Shown: positions 43,582 to 55,674, numbered from the stretch's first letter. The stretch: DNA of 64,000 nt from Charina bottae (GCA_023362775.1 JALMGJ010000003.1:181199725-181263724); one strand, 5' to 3'. Numbers and translations are program-made. The notes: generated from the sequence alone by a model not told the origin.

Positions 43582-43590
43582 CTATTATTG

Positions 43591-43631
<41 letters not shown>
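43582..43631. repeat. (TTA)n microsatellite
   Basis: About 15 TTA units seeded at the 3' end of the L2 copy, followed by GATGATGAAGATGATG. Confidence 0.92.
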
Positions 43632-43639
43632 GATGATGA

Positions 43640-45315
43640 AGATGATGTACGCATATATGCATATTTTGAGCTGTTTGGAAGACAGGGCAGGAAAAGGTAT
43701 TGTTCCTCCAGCACTTATCTTTTTACTCATATGGGAAACAAGGGCTTATTCATTTGTACGGAAGCTGTTGTAGCACTATTCCTGTGTATCACCAAGACAG
43801 TCTTTCCCAATTAATGCCATCCATATGTGCTGGACTACCACAGAGTTGACTGGAGATGATGCCGGGCTGTTTTACTGTTTATGGAGACTGCCCAAGACCT
43901 TGGCCAATGAAGAACAACAATGGTAAAATTTTAATTTTGCAATACAAGTAGACTGTGTTCTGAATTCTGAGCCTTATTGTTCTGCATCAATTTCAGTCCC
44001 TTCACCGAACATTTTGTTCATCATAGTGTGCTAGTGCTGATTCACACTGAACAACATAATAACAATGCGTTGGGTTTGCTAAACATATTTGATGGCCAGA
44101 ATAAGAAATAGTGAAGCAAAAAGCGCATTACGTTTTTACTTCTAGAAGCCAAATTAGTTATTGCTAAACAGTGGAAATACCTGGATGATATTTGAATGTA
44201 TTGCTGGAATAATAAGATTTAGGCTATAGCTCTAATTAAAAAAGTATCTGATAAAATCCATTGCATGACAAACCAAAGTAGAGAATTGTTGTTTTACAAG
44301 GAATGGTGGAATTTAGTTGTTTATAGAAGAGATAAGCATCATGGAAACAACTTGTAGCAAACATTATGGGCATGTTAAAATGAACCATTACTATGTAAAT
44401 TGTTTTTAAAAATCAAATAAAAAATAATTGTGAGTTCCGCCCAACTAATGTTGCTCTAACCTCTTTTCCTAAATTGCAAAAATACAGGAACTAAAGGATT
44501 ACGTTTCCTTCCTTCAGTAAGAGAGACAAGGAAGGTACAGCAATTAGGCTCCTCCATGGATATGGAGCATGAGCTAAGGGACAAAATAGTTTGGTGAGAC
44601 TGAACTCTTTACAAGAGAAGCAAAAAAAAAAAAAAAAAAAAGCCATTTGGGCTTAATGATGAAATACCGGTCTAGGACTACAGACATCTGGGTTCATATT
44701 CCCTTGGGCTATGAAACTTACTGGGTGTCCTTAGGCCGATCACCTCTAACCTATTTCACAGATAACATTGGGTGATTGGCTCCATAAAGCAGAGAAAGAT
44801 AACCTGCGGCCTTTCCCCAATAGCTAAGCTGCAGCTATCAGCATCTCTCTGTTAGCCATGCAGACCGGGACTGCATTCTGCAATATTTGGAGAACTACAG
44901 GCTGCCCACTCCTACCCTTGTAAATAGTAGGTAGAAATTAATAAAAAGAGACAGGGTTAAGGTAAGAGGCCTGTGTTTTCGGAGGCCTTAGGCAGCTGAG
45001 TGCAGGGTTTTCTTGCAGACTGAATTGTGCCCGTTCAAACTCAGGAGAGGAATGGCTGAAAGACCCCTCTCTTTCTGTGCTCCCGAGCAGCCACTGCCTG
45101 CAAAGGAGATAAATCAGAGTCAAACAGTCTGAGAGTTTCTTGGATTTTGCTGTATTCTGGCCAAGCCTATCATGCTGGCAACAACCTAGTAGGCTACTTC
45201 TGAATCAAAGCCCAGGCCGCCTTGTTCTTTTTGGAACAAAATGCTACTGCAGATTGGATATGGGTGCGGCTTAGGCACTGGCTGCAAGGATGAATTGGCC
45301 ATCAGGGATACAGTA
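43640..45315 (+). other. Intergenic, mostly unique; A20 run and an old SINE-like piece
   Basis: A20 at 44622-44641. About 44650-44770 resembles a decayed tRNA-SINE (CTGGGTTCATATTCCC, GGTGTCCTTAGGCCGATCAC). Otherwise nothing recognised. Confidence 0.45.
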
Positions 45316-45456
45316 ATTTAAACCAGTGTTTTTCAAATTTGGCAACTTTAAGATGTGTGGACTTCAACTCCCAGAGTTCCCCAGCCAGCATCATAAAATA
45401 TTTATGAGGGTAAATAAATAAACATATTTATTTAAATATGTTTACAATCCAACAAT

Positions 45457-46894
45457 TGTTTATTCGTTCAGTCGTTTCCGACTCTTCGTGACTTCATGGA
45501 CCAGTCCACGCCAGAGCTTTCTGTCGGCTGTCACCATCCCCAGCTCCCCAATGGTTGAGTCCGTCACCTCCAGAATACCATCCATCCATCTTGCCCTTGG
45601 TCGGCCCCTCTTCCTTTTGCCTTCCACTTTTCCTAGCATCAGCTTCTTCTCCAGGGTATCCTGTCTTCTCATTATGTGGCCAAGTACTTCAGTTTTGCCT
45701 TTAATATCATTCCCTCAAGTGAGCAGTCTGGCTTGATTTCCTGGAGTATGGACTGGTTTGATCTTCTTGCAGTCCAAGGCACTCTCAGAATTTTCCTCCA
45801 ACACCACAGTTCAAAAGCATCTATCTTCCTTCGCTCAGCCTTCCTTATGGTCCAGCTCTCGCAGCCATAGGTTACTACAGGAAATACCATTGCTTTAACT
45901 ATGCGGACCTTTGTTGTCAGTGTGATGTCTCTGCTCTTAACTATTTTATCAAGATTTGCCATTGCTCTCCTCCCAAGAAGTAGACGTCTTCTGATTTCCT
46001 GGCTGCAGTCAGCGTCTGCAGTAATCTTTGCGCCTAGAAATGCAAAGTCTGTCACTGCCTCCACTTTTTCTCCCTCTATTTGCCAGTCATCAATCAAGCT
46101 CGTTGCCATAATCTTGGTTTTTTTGAGGTTTAACTGCAACCCAGCTTTTGCACTTTCTTCTTTCACCTTCGTCATAAGGCTCCTCAACTCCTCCTCGCTT
46201 TCAGCCATCAAAGTGGTATCATCTGCATATCTGAGATTGTTAATGTTTCTTCCAGCGATTTTAACTCCAGCCTTGGATTCCTCAAGCCCAGCATGTCGCA
46301 TGATGTGTTCTGCGTACAGGTTGAATAGGTAGGGTGAGAGTATACAACCCTGCCGTACTCCTTTCCCAATCTTAAACCAGTCCGTTGTTCCGTGCTCTGT
46401 TCTTACCGTTGCTACTTGGTCGTTATACAGATTCCTCAGGAGGAAGACAAGATGACTTGGTATCCCCATACCACCAAGAACTTGCCACAATTTGTTATGA
46501 TCCACACAGTCAAAGGCTTTAGAATAGTCAATAAAACAGAAATAGATGTTTTTCTGAAATTCCCTGGCTTTCTCCATTATCCAGCGGATATTGGCAATTT
46601 GGTCTCTAGTTCCTCTGCCTTTTCTAAACCCAGCTTGTACATCTGGCAATTCTCGCTCCATGAATTGCTGGAGTCTACCTTGCAAGATCTTGAGCATTAC
46701 CTTACTGGCATGTGAAATAAGTGCCACTGTTCGATAGTTTGAACATTATTTAGTGCTTCCCTTTTTTGGTATGGGGATATAAGTTGATTTTTTTCCAATC
46801 TGATGGCCATTCTTGTGTTTTCCAAATTTGCTGGCATATGGCATGCATCACCTTGACAGCATCATCTTGCAAGATTTTAAACAGTTCAGCTGGG
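45457..46894 (-). mobile_element. BovB LINE (RTE clade), reverse transcriptase region
   Basis: Bounded by an 11-bp direct repeat, AATCCAACAAT (45446-45456, 46895-46905). A 351-codon frame (46727-45672) carries AGFRKGRGTRDQIANIRWIM, FIDYSKAFDCVDHNKLW, GVRQGCILSPYLFNLYAEHI and the catalytic YADDTTLMAESEEEL. A 1-nt deletion near 45683 shifts the frame, and the C-terminus continues at 45672-45460 (MRRQDTLEKKLMLGKVEG to SRKRLNE). The N-terminal end past 46730 is also frameshifted. There is no endonuclease domain, so it is 5'-truncated and dead but recent-looking. Confidence 0.94.
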
Positions 46895-46905
46895 AATCCA
46901 ACAAT

Positions 46906-47170
46906 ACTGCAACCATAAAAGGGTAATATTCACAATTACAGCATCAGATGAAGAAATTTTTTTTAAAAAGAAATAATTATATATCAAAAACTGGTTGGAA
47001 CAGATAAGTTTTTCTAGCCTATCCGTGAAGAGAGAGAACTCCACTTTGGGAAGAGGAGGGCAGGCCAGTGCCTTTAGTACAATCATTGAAAAGATTCGGT
47101 CTAATTATATTAGAACAGAAAGCAAGGTCTCTAAGACAAATAACAAGCTTCAGATAGAATTATGGAAGGC
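46906..47170 (-). repeat. Unidentified interspersed repeat, minus
   Basis: Its reverse complement matches 49840-50060 closely, including CTGCCCTCCTCTTCCCAAAG and CTTCATCTGATGCTGTAATT. In sense direction it reads PPLPKVEFSLF(S/T)DRLEK in both copies, so it may be the 3' end of an old LINE. Confidence 0.7.
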
Positions 47171-47269
47171 ATAATTCCCAGCATGCTGTTTTAGGAATTC
47201 TGGGAGTTGAAATCCACACATCTTAAAGTTGCGAAGTTTGAAAAACACTGGTTTAAATGAACGTTCAAT

Positions 47270-48130
47270 CAGGAGTACGGCCCAATAAGGGAGCGCAGCA
47301 CACCGCTTAACCACTAGGTAGGCGCGACCAGGATGTGCGGCTGTATCCTGAACGAATCCTCGCCCTCCTCAAGCGAGCTCAATTGCCACGCATAGATCCG
47401 GCGCACGAGTAATCCCAATTCAAAATTCCCTCGTCCCTCCTCCCTGGATTTAGGAGAAAGACTACATTTCCCTAAATGCATCACAAGCACAAGGGGGAGG
47501 GCGCGAGCCTGAGGGAGAATGAATGCGCAGGCGCAACCCTTCCGCCTTCATTCTTCGCTCCTCTAGAGAAGCTCGGTCGCTCAGCCACTATGACGGCCCC
47601 TCCCTGTGTGTCATGCGCGTGCGCGCTTAATTCCGGCCTCTACCCTCGGTAGCCGAAGGGCTGGAAGAAAGATTCGAGAAAGACGGGGGAAAAGGGCGAC
47701 CGCGCATGCGCCTCTTTCTGTTTCCTACACCCGACCTTGCAAGCAGACAACGGCGGGCTGGGGTGCAGAGTGGGGTGTAAATGATGCCGGGTAGAAGGTG
47801 AAGTTAGCGCAGCCGTCCTGCGAGAGGCAGGATACGTCTCCACATTCCTCAGGTCAGTGTTAAGGGCGCGCACGGCCTTCCCATATTCCGGTTTCTCTTC
47901 CACCAAAGCTCCATTCCCGACAAGGGAGGCCGCCCCTCGGTGACCACGGTGGGGATGGGCAGTAGCTGACGCGTGCTGTGGAATGCGCATGCGTACTCAG
48001 ATCCGTACAGCGCCCTGAGTTCTGGTTGGAACTTGCGCTGTCACTTCCCGCGCACCCCGTTTGCTCAGGTGCTTGGCTGTCGTGGGGTGCCTTCCGGAGA
48101 TGCAACGCGGCTGCCCTCAGTGCTTTCAGG
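47270..48130 (+). promoter_or_regulatory. RALBP1: CpG island, RALBP1 promoter and probable 5' UTR exon
   Basis: GC-rich, CpG-dense stretch 9.8 kb upstream of the RALBP1 start-codon exon. It contains four NRF-1-like sites: TGCGCAGGCGCA (47524-47535), TGCGCGTGCGC (47614-47624), GCGCATGCGC (47702-47711) and TGCGCATGCG (47984-47993). A donor-like CTCAG|GTCAGT lies at 47852/47853 and could end a non-coding first exon. The frames on both strands are GC-driven. Confidence 0.72.
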
Positions 48131-49630
48131 TTGCATTCCTACTTGGGAATCAGACCTTTAATGAATGCGCTGCAGTCTGCCTGCCATTTATCATTGCTCG
48201 AAGACACGAGACTTCGACGCTGAATTCGTAGAAAGCCTTTTTGTGGCTCTGGTCAGAAGGGCCAGGTTGCCTCCAGATACATGGGGACTGTAACTTCCAG
48301 AATCCCTTGCTAGATGTGAATTTTAAGACTTGCCATCCCAACTAATGTGAAGAGCAGTAGGCTGGGGAAGTCTGGTGTATGGTAATTAATTCATGGTCAT
48401 CAGAAGTGGTTCATATGTACTCCTCAGCTCTGAGTAACAGTAAGGCTTGTTGGGTTGTAATCCAAAACATCTACAGTAGTTGCTTTCTCTGTTTACTGCT
48501 TCTGGTTAATTTCTGTGAATAACCAGGCATGCAAGCAGATGTATGTCTGAAGAGAGATTGCTGGGAGAATTCCAGTGGCAACTTCAATTATTAGATATAT
48601 TTAAAGGTACATGTTTTGTAATTATACGTATCTCTGTTAAGATCTTCTGTATGCTACATTTAAGATAATTATATGTTCTAAACAAAAGGAATATTCTTAA
48701 ACTGACCTTTGTAGATGTTCATGAGTATGCATTTAGGCTCATTGTGCCAGCAGCTGCTGTTATCGAGAATTGGTATGGAAATGTGCAAAGCAAGCTGTAT
48801 TTAGATGTATGAATATCAAGGTTCACACACGTGTGTGTATTTGTTAGCGGCTTGCAAATTAGAACTGCTGGTTCCAAAATGTCTCCCCCCACAATGCAGC
48901 TTGTCCCACTCTTTTTCTGTCATGGAGTGTGCAATTGAAATAAATAATTTAGTCAATTCTGCCTAAACTACTGTTTGTGTTTATTATGAGGAAGAGGTCC
49001 TCTGGCTAGTGTGAGAGGAAATTAATAGGTAGGGAAGAAATTAATAGGTAAACAGTGCTGGTAATATGTGCTAGTTAGTCTGTGAAATTTCATGATGTTA
49101 CAATGGAGAATGCTTTGTTCTTCACTCTTTTCTTTTTAGTCCTCTCTCTGTCCTTCCTACATCCTTTGCTTAAACCTTTCACTACTTCCCAGCCTTTCCC
49201 ACATTAGTGGTATATTAGTGGTATATAAATATGCACCTCATCTGTGATCTTTGGTTCCTTTGATACACTCTGATACAACTGGCCATTTGTATTTATTATA
49301 GACCTACAGTCTCAGTGAGATCATTTTTTTGTATTGAAGAGAAGCTTCTATTAACATAAAAGTTTCATTTCTCAGAGTCTTCCCATTGTAGTTTACAGCA
49401 GATACGGAATAGTATATTTATCTGTCTTCTCCCATATGCCATTTGTTTTAGCATACAAAATGCCATCACCGTTCTCTGTTTATTTAAAAGACTTAATGGC
49501 CACCTATCTTACGAATAATAATAATCAACTGATATATCTTGTGCTTTCCCTAGATACGTAGGCAGCTGTAGCCTGGATACTGTTTTTTTTTTTAAATAAT
49601 TTTGACTGATTCATAAATATGTTGAACTTG
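48131..49630 (+). other. RALBP1 intron 1 (inferred), unique
   Basis: AT-rich sequence after the CpG island with no recognised repeat or gene. Confidence 0.4.
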
Positions 49631-49839
49631 GTTTCAATTACTCTCTAACTATATCCAGGTTAGATTACTGCAAAAATCTTTTGAAAAAAGTCATCAACAT
49701 AAATTGGAAAAAATGTGGCTTGCCATATGTCGATTGGACCATATTGTCAGTCCTAAACACACTTGTCTGTTTAGCTTAGTTTAAAACTCTAAGTGGTCTA
49801 GAACAAGGATATTTCAGTAATAGTAATCTCTTCCATAAT

Positions 49840-50060
49840 CCTATCTGAAGCTTGTTATTTGTCTTAGAGGCCTTGCCAATGATTGTACTAAAGGCTCTGG
49901 GCTGCCCTCCTCTTCCCAAAGTGGAGTTCTCTCTCTTCTCGGATAGGCTAGAAAAACATCTACACAACAGCTTTTTGATATATAATTATTTATTTTTAAA
50001 CAATTATCTTCATCTGATGCTGTAATTGTAAATATTACCATTTTATGATTGCAGTATTTT
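49840..50060 (+). repeat. Unidentified interspersed repeat, plus
   Basis: Inverted counterpart of 46906-47170, 2.7 kb away. It may extend left to about 49640. The minus-strand frames over it are shadows. Confidence 0.7.
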
Positions 50061-50211
50061 GATTATTGTTTTATATTTGCTCTTTAGATTTTCTAATCTG
50101 CTGAGTTTAAGTCCATTTAGAAAAATAAGATTAAGATAAGTTGGGAAGTGTCCTGCAGGAGCAGTATTGTTTATAGATGGTTTTTAATCTAGTAATTGTA
50201 TTGCTGCCTCA

Positions 50212-50465
50212 ATTATTTATTTATTTATTTATTTATTTTATTTATTATTCAAATTTATTCCTTGCCCATCTCCCATGCAAGGGACTCTGGGCGGGTTACA
50301 ATAAATAAAAATTTAAAAACTATACAAAATATCTAAAAACACAAACAAAACATAATAAAATAAAATCCAGGATGGGCTTGGACCCGCAGAATAGATAGTG
50401 GAGCTATGGGGCCAGCCAACCCCAGGAGGCACTACCACCTCCGTCGTCCCAGGCCAGTCTCATGG
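50212..50465 (-). mobile_element. L2 LINE 3' end, minus
   Basis: ATTT repeats at the left edge, then CCCATCTCCCATGCAAGGGA and CTCTGGGCGGGTTACAA. It also has the AACCCCAGGAGGCACTACC segment shared with the L2 ending near 63057. Confidence 0.8.
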
Positions 50466-51639
50466 TATGTTTGGGTTTTCATTAAATTATGTAATATTGT
50501 GATTTTTATGGGTATTCTAGATTGTGCCTATGCTAATTATCAGCAGCATAATACATGTAAAAGTCCACAGTATTTTTATTAAAACTGGAACTCACACAAG
50601 GTCCAGAAAAGCTGCTAACAGACGAGCTGTGCTACTTTAGACATATTGTTGTTTTAACTTAGAATTAGGCTGTTCCATATAGCCATTAATACCATGAAGA
50701 ATTTGATAAGGAAAGGGGATTTTACACTATATATGTTTATATTTATATAATTCTGCTTGATCCTGTTGTCAGCTTTCCCCTCCCTGGGAAATCATAATTG
50801 CTCTGGTTGCACTGAGTGGGCATCTTATAAGTAGCAGCAGCTTTCCTAAAGTTTTGTACATCAAACTTTAGCCTGGTTAATACATGACCAAAGTTTCCGG
50901 GTTGCTCCAGCCTCATGGTTGGATTTCGTTCTTGCAGCTCTGATGATACCTGAATTTCAGTCAAGAAAGAGCATTCCTATACTAATACTGTTTAAATCAG
51001 GTTTCTACATATGTATAGTATGCGTTGTGCAAACACTTTAAATTATTATACCCTATTGAGGGGGAACACATGCATGTTCAGTTTTACATATATTTCTGGC
51101 TGCCATTAAAACACTTTTTATTCTTTCAAGCTGAAGCATAAACATAAACCCTACGTTTAAGTCCCATCCTACTTTTGTGTTGCGTGTAATGGTTAGAGTG
51201 ATAGCTGCTGTTAAAAGAGAGATATCAGAGCATGATTTTAAAATAAAATACAAAGAAAAATTTCTGTCAAGCATTTTCAATTGTTTTGTGTGCCTTTGCT
51301 GAGTATTGGCCAAAATTAGCATGTTTATTTCCTTTTTCTTCAGGAGGAAAGGTTGCTGCTACATAGAACTTCACTTTAGCCAAGTGGGCAGGAAAAGGGC
51401 AGGAACAGGGACTTGGCAGTCACAATATATATCTTGGCTACCAAATAAAATAATACATATTTCCCTCTCCAGATACTGGCACAATCCACTTTTAGGTTTC
51501 ATTGTGGTAGATACCTATGTGCTACCCTTCCTGTAGGGCTCCTTGAATCCTTAGAAGTACTGAACTGTGGCTGGATGGGTCCGTTGATACTCTCTCTCAT
51601 AGATAGATGTATTGTATCGAATTGCTTGTCTACCTAGAT
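50466..51639 (+). other. Intronic, nothing recognised
   Basis: AT-rich, no gene or repeat identified. Confidence 0.4.
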
Positions 51640-51990
51640 GTCATAAGAACAGCATTGTTGGATCAGTCCAAGGCACATCTCAGTCCAACGTTTTGTTTCT
51701 CTCAAAGGCCAACCAGGTGTCGCTGAAGTGCACACAAGCAGGAGATAGAGTTACACCTTTCTCATACATTGTTGTCCTGGAACTATTATTTGGAGGTATG
51801 CTTCCTCAGCCAGGAGGTAACTTGGGTCTTCAGTTCCAAAAGTCCTTGATAGACCTATCTTCTATTAATTTATCTATTCCTCTTTTAAACCGATCCAAAT
51901 TAGTAGCCATCATCACAGCTTGTGGAAATGAATTCTGTAGATTAATTATGTGTAGAATAGAGGTAACATGCTATCAAAAGCAAGCATCTG
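51640..51990 (-). mobile_element. Old CR1 LINE fragment, antisense
   Basis: The + strand shows CATAAGAACAGCATTGTTGG, CTTGATAGACCTATCTTCTA and GGAAATGAATTCTGTAGATT, which are the antisense of the CR1 ORF2 C-terminal region common in reptiles. The plus-strand frame 51612-52010 over it is a coincidence. Confidence 0.65.
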
Positions 51991-52690
51991 TGAATGCAAG
52001 GAATGGTTGAAGCTGAATAACTGGGAAAATTGAAATGAGTAATAATGTTTCCAAACAGTTCAGCCCCAGACAAGTAGAAAATGCAATATATATTTATTTT
52101 TCTTCTGAAATAACATTTGAAGTGGACTTCTAATGATAAATTGAATTGTCTGAAGCTTTGCTGGCAAACTGCATGAAAAGTAAATTGTGCGTGACCTTCT
52201 GAGTGTTACTGCAACTGTTTAATAAATTGGGAATGTGAAATAGGTCAGAGGAAGTGTTTGTGCGGAGGGTGTGTGTGTGTATGTATCTATAGTGAAACCT
52301 TTTAACAGGCCATTTGGGGGAAGGAGTGTGTGTTACTCCCAAATGTCCTGAACACTAAAATATGACTTTGCAATTATTTATGTCCTTTGCAACACTTTGC
52401 TAAAAATGTAATAATTTGCATCAGTTTATTATACAAAATGACATCATTGGCATAAATAATAAAATAAATAAATAAAATAAAATAAAATAAAATAATGATG
52501 TTATTATGCAAATGACATAAATTGCTTCCAGTGTCATAACATTAAGGTAAATTAATAAATTTAACTCCCTTGTCTGGACTACTTCAGATGCAGGGGACTT
52601 GTCTGTTATTTCTGGGGGATAGCTGATGGAAATTTGGTCTGTTATCTCCAAAATCCATTAAATAAGGATCCATTACATATATCATTACAT
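51991..52690 (+). other. Intronic, nothing recognised
   Basis: AT-rich with an AAAAT run near 52460-52495. No gene seen. Confidence 0.4.
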
Positions 52691-52727
52691 ATATCAATAT
52701 CAATATCAATATCAATATCTATATCTA

Positions 52728-52758
<31 letters not shown>

Positions 52759-52790
52759 AATTAATTAATTAATTAATATCACTATTTAGC
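52691..52790. repeat. Compound microsatellite with (ATCT)n
   Basis: ATCAAT repeats, then ATCT repeats (GATA on the other strand), then ATTA repeats. Confidence 0.92.
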
Positions 52791-52929
52791 AGACTTGGAC
52801 AAAATATGTTCAGTCTGGGAGTGTATTTGTTTTTTAGTGTTTCGGGGATTTTTAGAGTATAAAATAGATGTGTTAAATCTTGTAGTGCTTTAACATGGGG
52901 TCAAGGTTACCCAGTTATACAGTACATCT

Positions 52930-53812
52930 CCATCCCTAGCCAGTCAGGTGATGCTATTTCAGTGCTGAACCAGTGCCAGGAGGAACTGGCTCCAACTGAA
53001 CCCTAACAAGATAGAGTGGCTTTGGGGTTCTGGCCCCCTGACTCTGGTGATGTGTTATCTCTGTCTCTAAACGAGGTACCACTTCTCTAGACAGCTGGTG
53101 TACAGTTTGGGGGTCCTCTTGGATTTGCCCCCATTCCTGGACCAGGGGGCCTTGCTTATGGTCACTCATGCCTTTGTCACTTCTTAGTTGGACTACTACA
53201 ATGTGTTCTACATGGGGCTGCCCTTGGAGACGACCCAGAAGTTACATCTGGTCCAGAATGTGGTGCCGTGAAGGTTGTTGGGCGCCCCTTGGTTTGCCCA
53301 TATCACACTGCTGTTGCACGAACTGCACTGGCTCCCAGTTTCTTTCCAGGTGCAGTTCAAGGTGCTGGTATCACTTTTAAAGTCCTACATGGCGCAGGGC
53401 CAGGTTATTTGTGGGACCGCCTCTCTCTGAGGGTATCTGCCTCTTCCCCGCCAGGCTAGAGGGTGGGCATGCTCCATGTTTCATCCCTTAAGTGCTGCCA
53501 TCCAGTGGGACCTAGGAAGGGTGCCGTTTCCATAGCAGCCCCTGCCCTGTGGAACGCCCCCAGGGATCTGGTAGGCCACTACCATTTTAGCTTTCGGGAA
53601 AGCCGTAAAGAGCTGGCTTTTCCCCCGAGTGTTGGAATAGGGTCAGGTTGGACTCGGGGGGGATTGCACTGTTAGATGGACCAGAAAATATTGGTTGAGG
53701 CTCCAGGCTTTTGGTTTTACTGTCTTTTGGTTTTTGTTATTGTTATGAGCCACCTAGCCTTGTGTTTCGTAAGATGGGTGGCCATTAAGTCTTTTAAATA
53801 AACAAATAAAAG
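52930..53812 (+). mobile_element. Degenerate L2 LINE 3' half
   Basis: Echoes of L2 ORF2 in shifting frames: CTGAACCCTAACAAGATAGA (NPNK region), GGGGTCCTCTTGGATTTG (GVLLDL), CATGGGGCTGCCCTTGGAG and CCAGTTTCTTTCCAGGTGC. It ends with GAGCCACCTAGCC and AAAT-like repeats near 53812. Confidence 0.78.
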
Positions 53813-54142
53813 GTAAAGGTTCCCCCCGCACAATTGTGCAGTCGTGTCCGACTCTAGGGACCGGTGCTCATCTCCGTTTGTTAGCCAAAGAGCCAGCGTT
53901 GTCAGAAGACGCTTCCACGGTCATGTGGCTGGCATGACGCACACGGAACGCTGTTACCTACCCACCAAAGTGGTACCTATTAATCTACTTGCATTTGCAT
54001 GCTTTTGAATTGCTAGGTTGGCAAGAGCTGGAGCTAGTGCGGGAGCTCACTCCATCACGCGGGGCTAGGGATTCGAACCTCCGAACTTGCAGTCTTCCGA
54101 TCGACAAGCCTGGCGTCTTACCCGCTGAGCCACTACGCCCCA
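53813..54142 (-). mobile_element. tRNA-derived SINE, GGGCGCAGTGGCT family, minus
   Basis: Full-length copy placed directly at the 3' tail of the L2, with GGTAAAGGTTCCCCCCGCAC at its left edge and TGAGCCACTACGCCCC at its right. Confidence 0.88.
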
Positions 54143-55150
54143 CTATAAACAAATACACCATAATAATTTTTGAATGTTTTTGTCAGAAGCCCCACAAAAA
54201 GTAATGTTGCAAAAATAAGCTCTACATGGTGGTGATATTTGGGTCATGAAATTGAAGGCTGCTGCTGCTTGTGATCTTCATTGACCTCTGACATTTATTC
54301 AGCTGGGATTGATCTTAGCACTTTTGCCCAGCCTGGGACTCTTCTCCACGTGCCACACTACTGGGGGAACGTGTTAACCCAGATCTTAGAGAGAGAAAAG
54401 GAAAGGTGTGGAAAACCTCTGCTCTAGGCATGTAACTCTAGGCTTGGATTCTTGGGTTGTCCAGCTGAGGTTTAGTAATGATAAAGACAAGTGGTGGCAG
54501 TGCACCTACCTTAGAAGTCACAGAGGGTCTGGCAACCTGTCCAGCCTGAGTGGGCTGGAAATGCAGACACCTTTCAGACTGCATAAAATACAGGAGAAAT
54601 TTGGATTTGACCTCCTGTTTTTGTTTATTTCATTTTAAAATAACCAAACAGGTCTTCAGAATAGGTTGGAATAGTAGTGCCAGTGGAGGGAAAGATTAAT
54701 ACATTTACTTCACACTTTTCCCCCATCTGAATTTCTCTAACAAGCTGTCACTAGCTCTGAGGCTAAGGGGATTATAGAGATACCTCTTGCATCATGTGCG
54801 GCTTGGTACTTGCTTTGCCTGTGAAACTTCATTAGAGATCCTTTTGCTAATAGTAATTGTAGAGTGATTCATGTGGGAACAATGAATTGCCCTGACAATC
54901 TTTATCCCATGATGCTGGTTTTTGAAATGAAAACTTGTTCTACCAGCACAGAGTGTACATTTGAGACATTTTATCCTTTCAATTGAAAAGTGTACTTTGT
55001 TTTCAGACTGCCTTGCATGGATGTAAATTAAATATAACCAAAACAAGACCTTCCTATGTAAGTCATAGTTTGCCCTAAAATAAGCACCATATTCTGCAGT
55101 TGAAGTAAACAGGCTGAAAATTAAAGATCTACATTATAATTGTGTATTAT
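54143..55150 (+). other. Intronic, nothing recognised
   Basis: No gene or repeat identified. Confidence 0.4.
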
Positions 55151-55162
55151 TATACTGCTTCA

Positions 55163-55493
55163 CAAAAGGGGCATGGTGGCTCAGTGGGTAAGACGCCAGG
55201 CTTGTCGATCGGAAGGTCGCAAGTTCAGACGTTCGAATCCCTAGCCCCACGTGACGGAGTGAGCTCCCGCAATCGCCCCAGCTCTTGCCAACCTAGCAAT
55301 TCGAAAGCATGCAAATGCAGGTAGATTAATAGGTACCACTTTGGTGGGTAGGTAACAGGGTTCCGTGTGCATCATGCTGGCCACATGACCGTGGAAGCGT
55401 CTTCAGACAATGCTGGCTCTTCGGCTAACAAACGGAGATGAGCACCGGCCCCTAGAGTCGGACACAAATGTGCAGGGGGAACCTTTACCTTTT
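55163..55493 (+). mobile_element. tRNA-derived SINE, GGGCGCAGTGGCT family
   Basis: Full-length plus copy with the 12-bp duplication TATACTGCTTCA (55151-55162 and 55494-55505). The segment before the tail has lost some bases (GAGTCGGACACAAATGTGC). Confidence 0.9.
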
Positions 55494-55674
55494 TATACTG
55501 CTTCATGAATCCCCCCGCCTTGCCTTAAAATTGACATGGAGGGAAAGGATGCATTGGAGCATAGGACAGTCTTTGAACTCCCTAGAAAAGATAGTGAAAA
55601 AAATTATTGAACATCTGCTGAGATTATTTTTGGCTTTAAAACTTTAGCAGACATTTTGAAAGATGTCTCTAAAT

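Larger units (their letters stand above)
45316..47258. repeat. Long inverted repeat pair enclosing a BovB insertion
   Basis: The left arm 45316-45393 (ATTTAAACCAGTGTTTTTCA...) and right arm 47179-47258 are inverted copies of one foldback repeat. The outermost 22 bp are perfectly complementary. Between them lie an older repeat fragment and the BovB insertion. It looks like a palindromic DNA element enlarged by insertions. Confidence 0.7.

Noticed and set aside
45901..46715. Plus-strand frames of 107-143 codons
   Set aside because: Shadows of the BovB reverse transcriptase on the minus strand.
47606..48223. Frames around the RALBP1 CpG island
   Set aside because: GC-driven, overlapping on both strands, with no homology to the RALBP1 N-terminus, whose start is clear at 57927.
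51612..52010. 132-codon plus-strand frame
   Set aside because: It is the antisense of an old CR1 LINE fragment.
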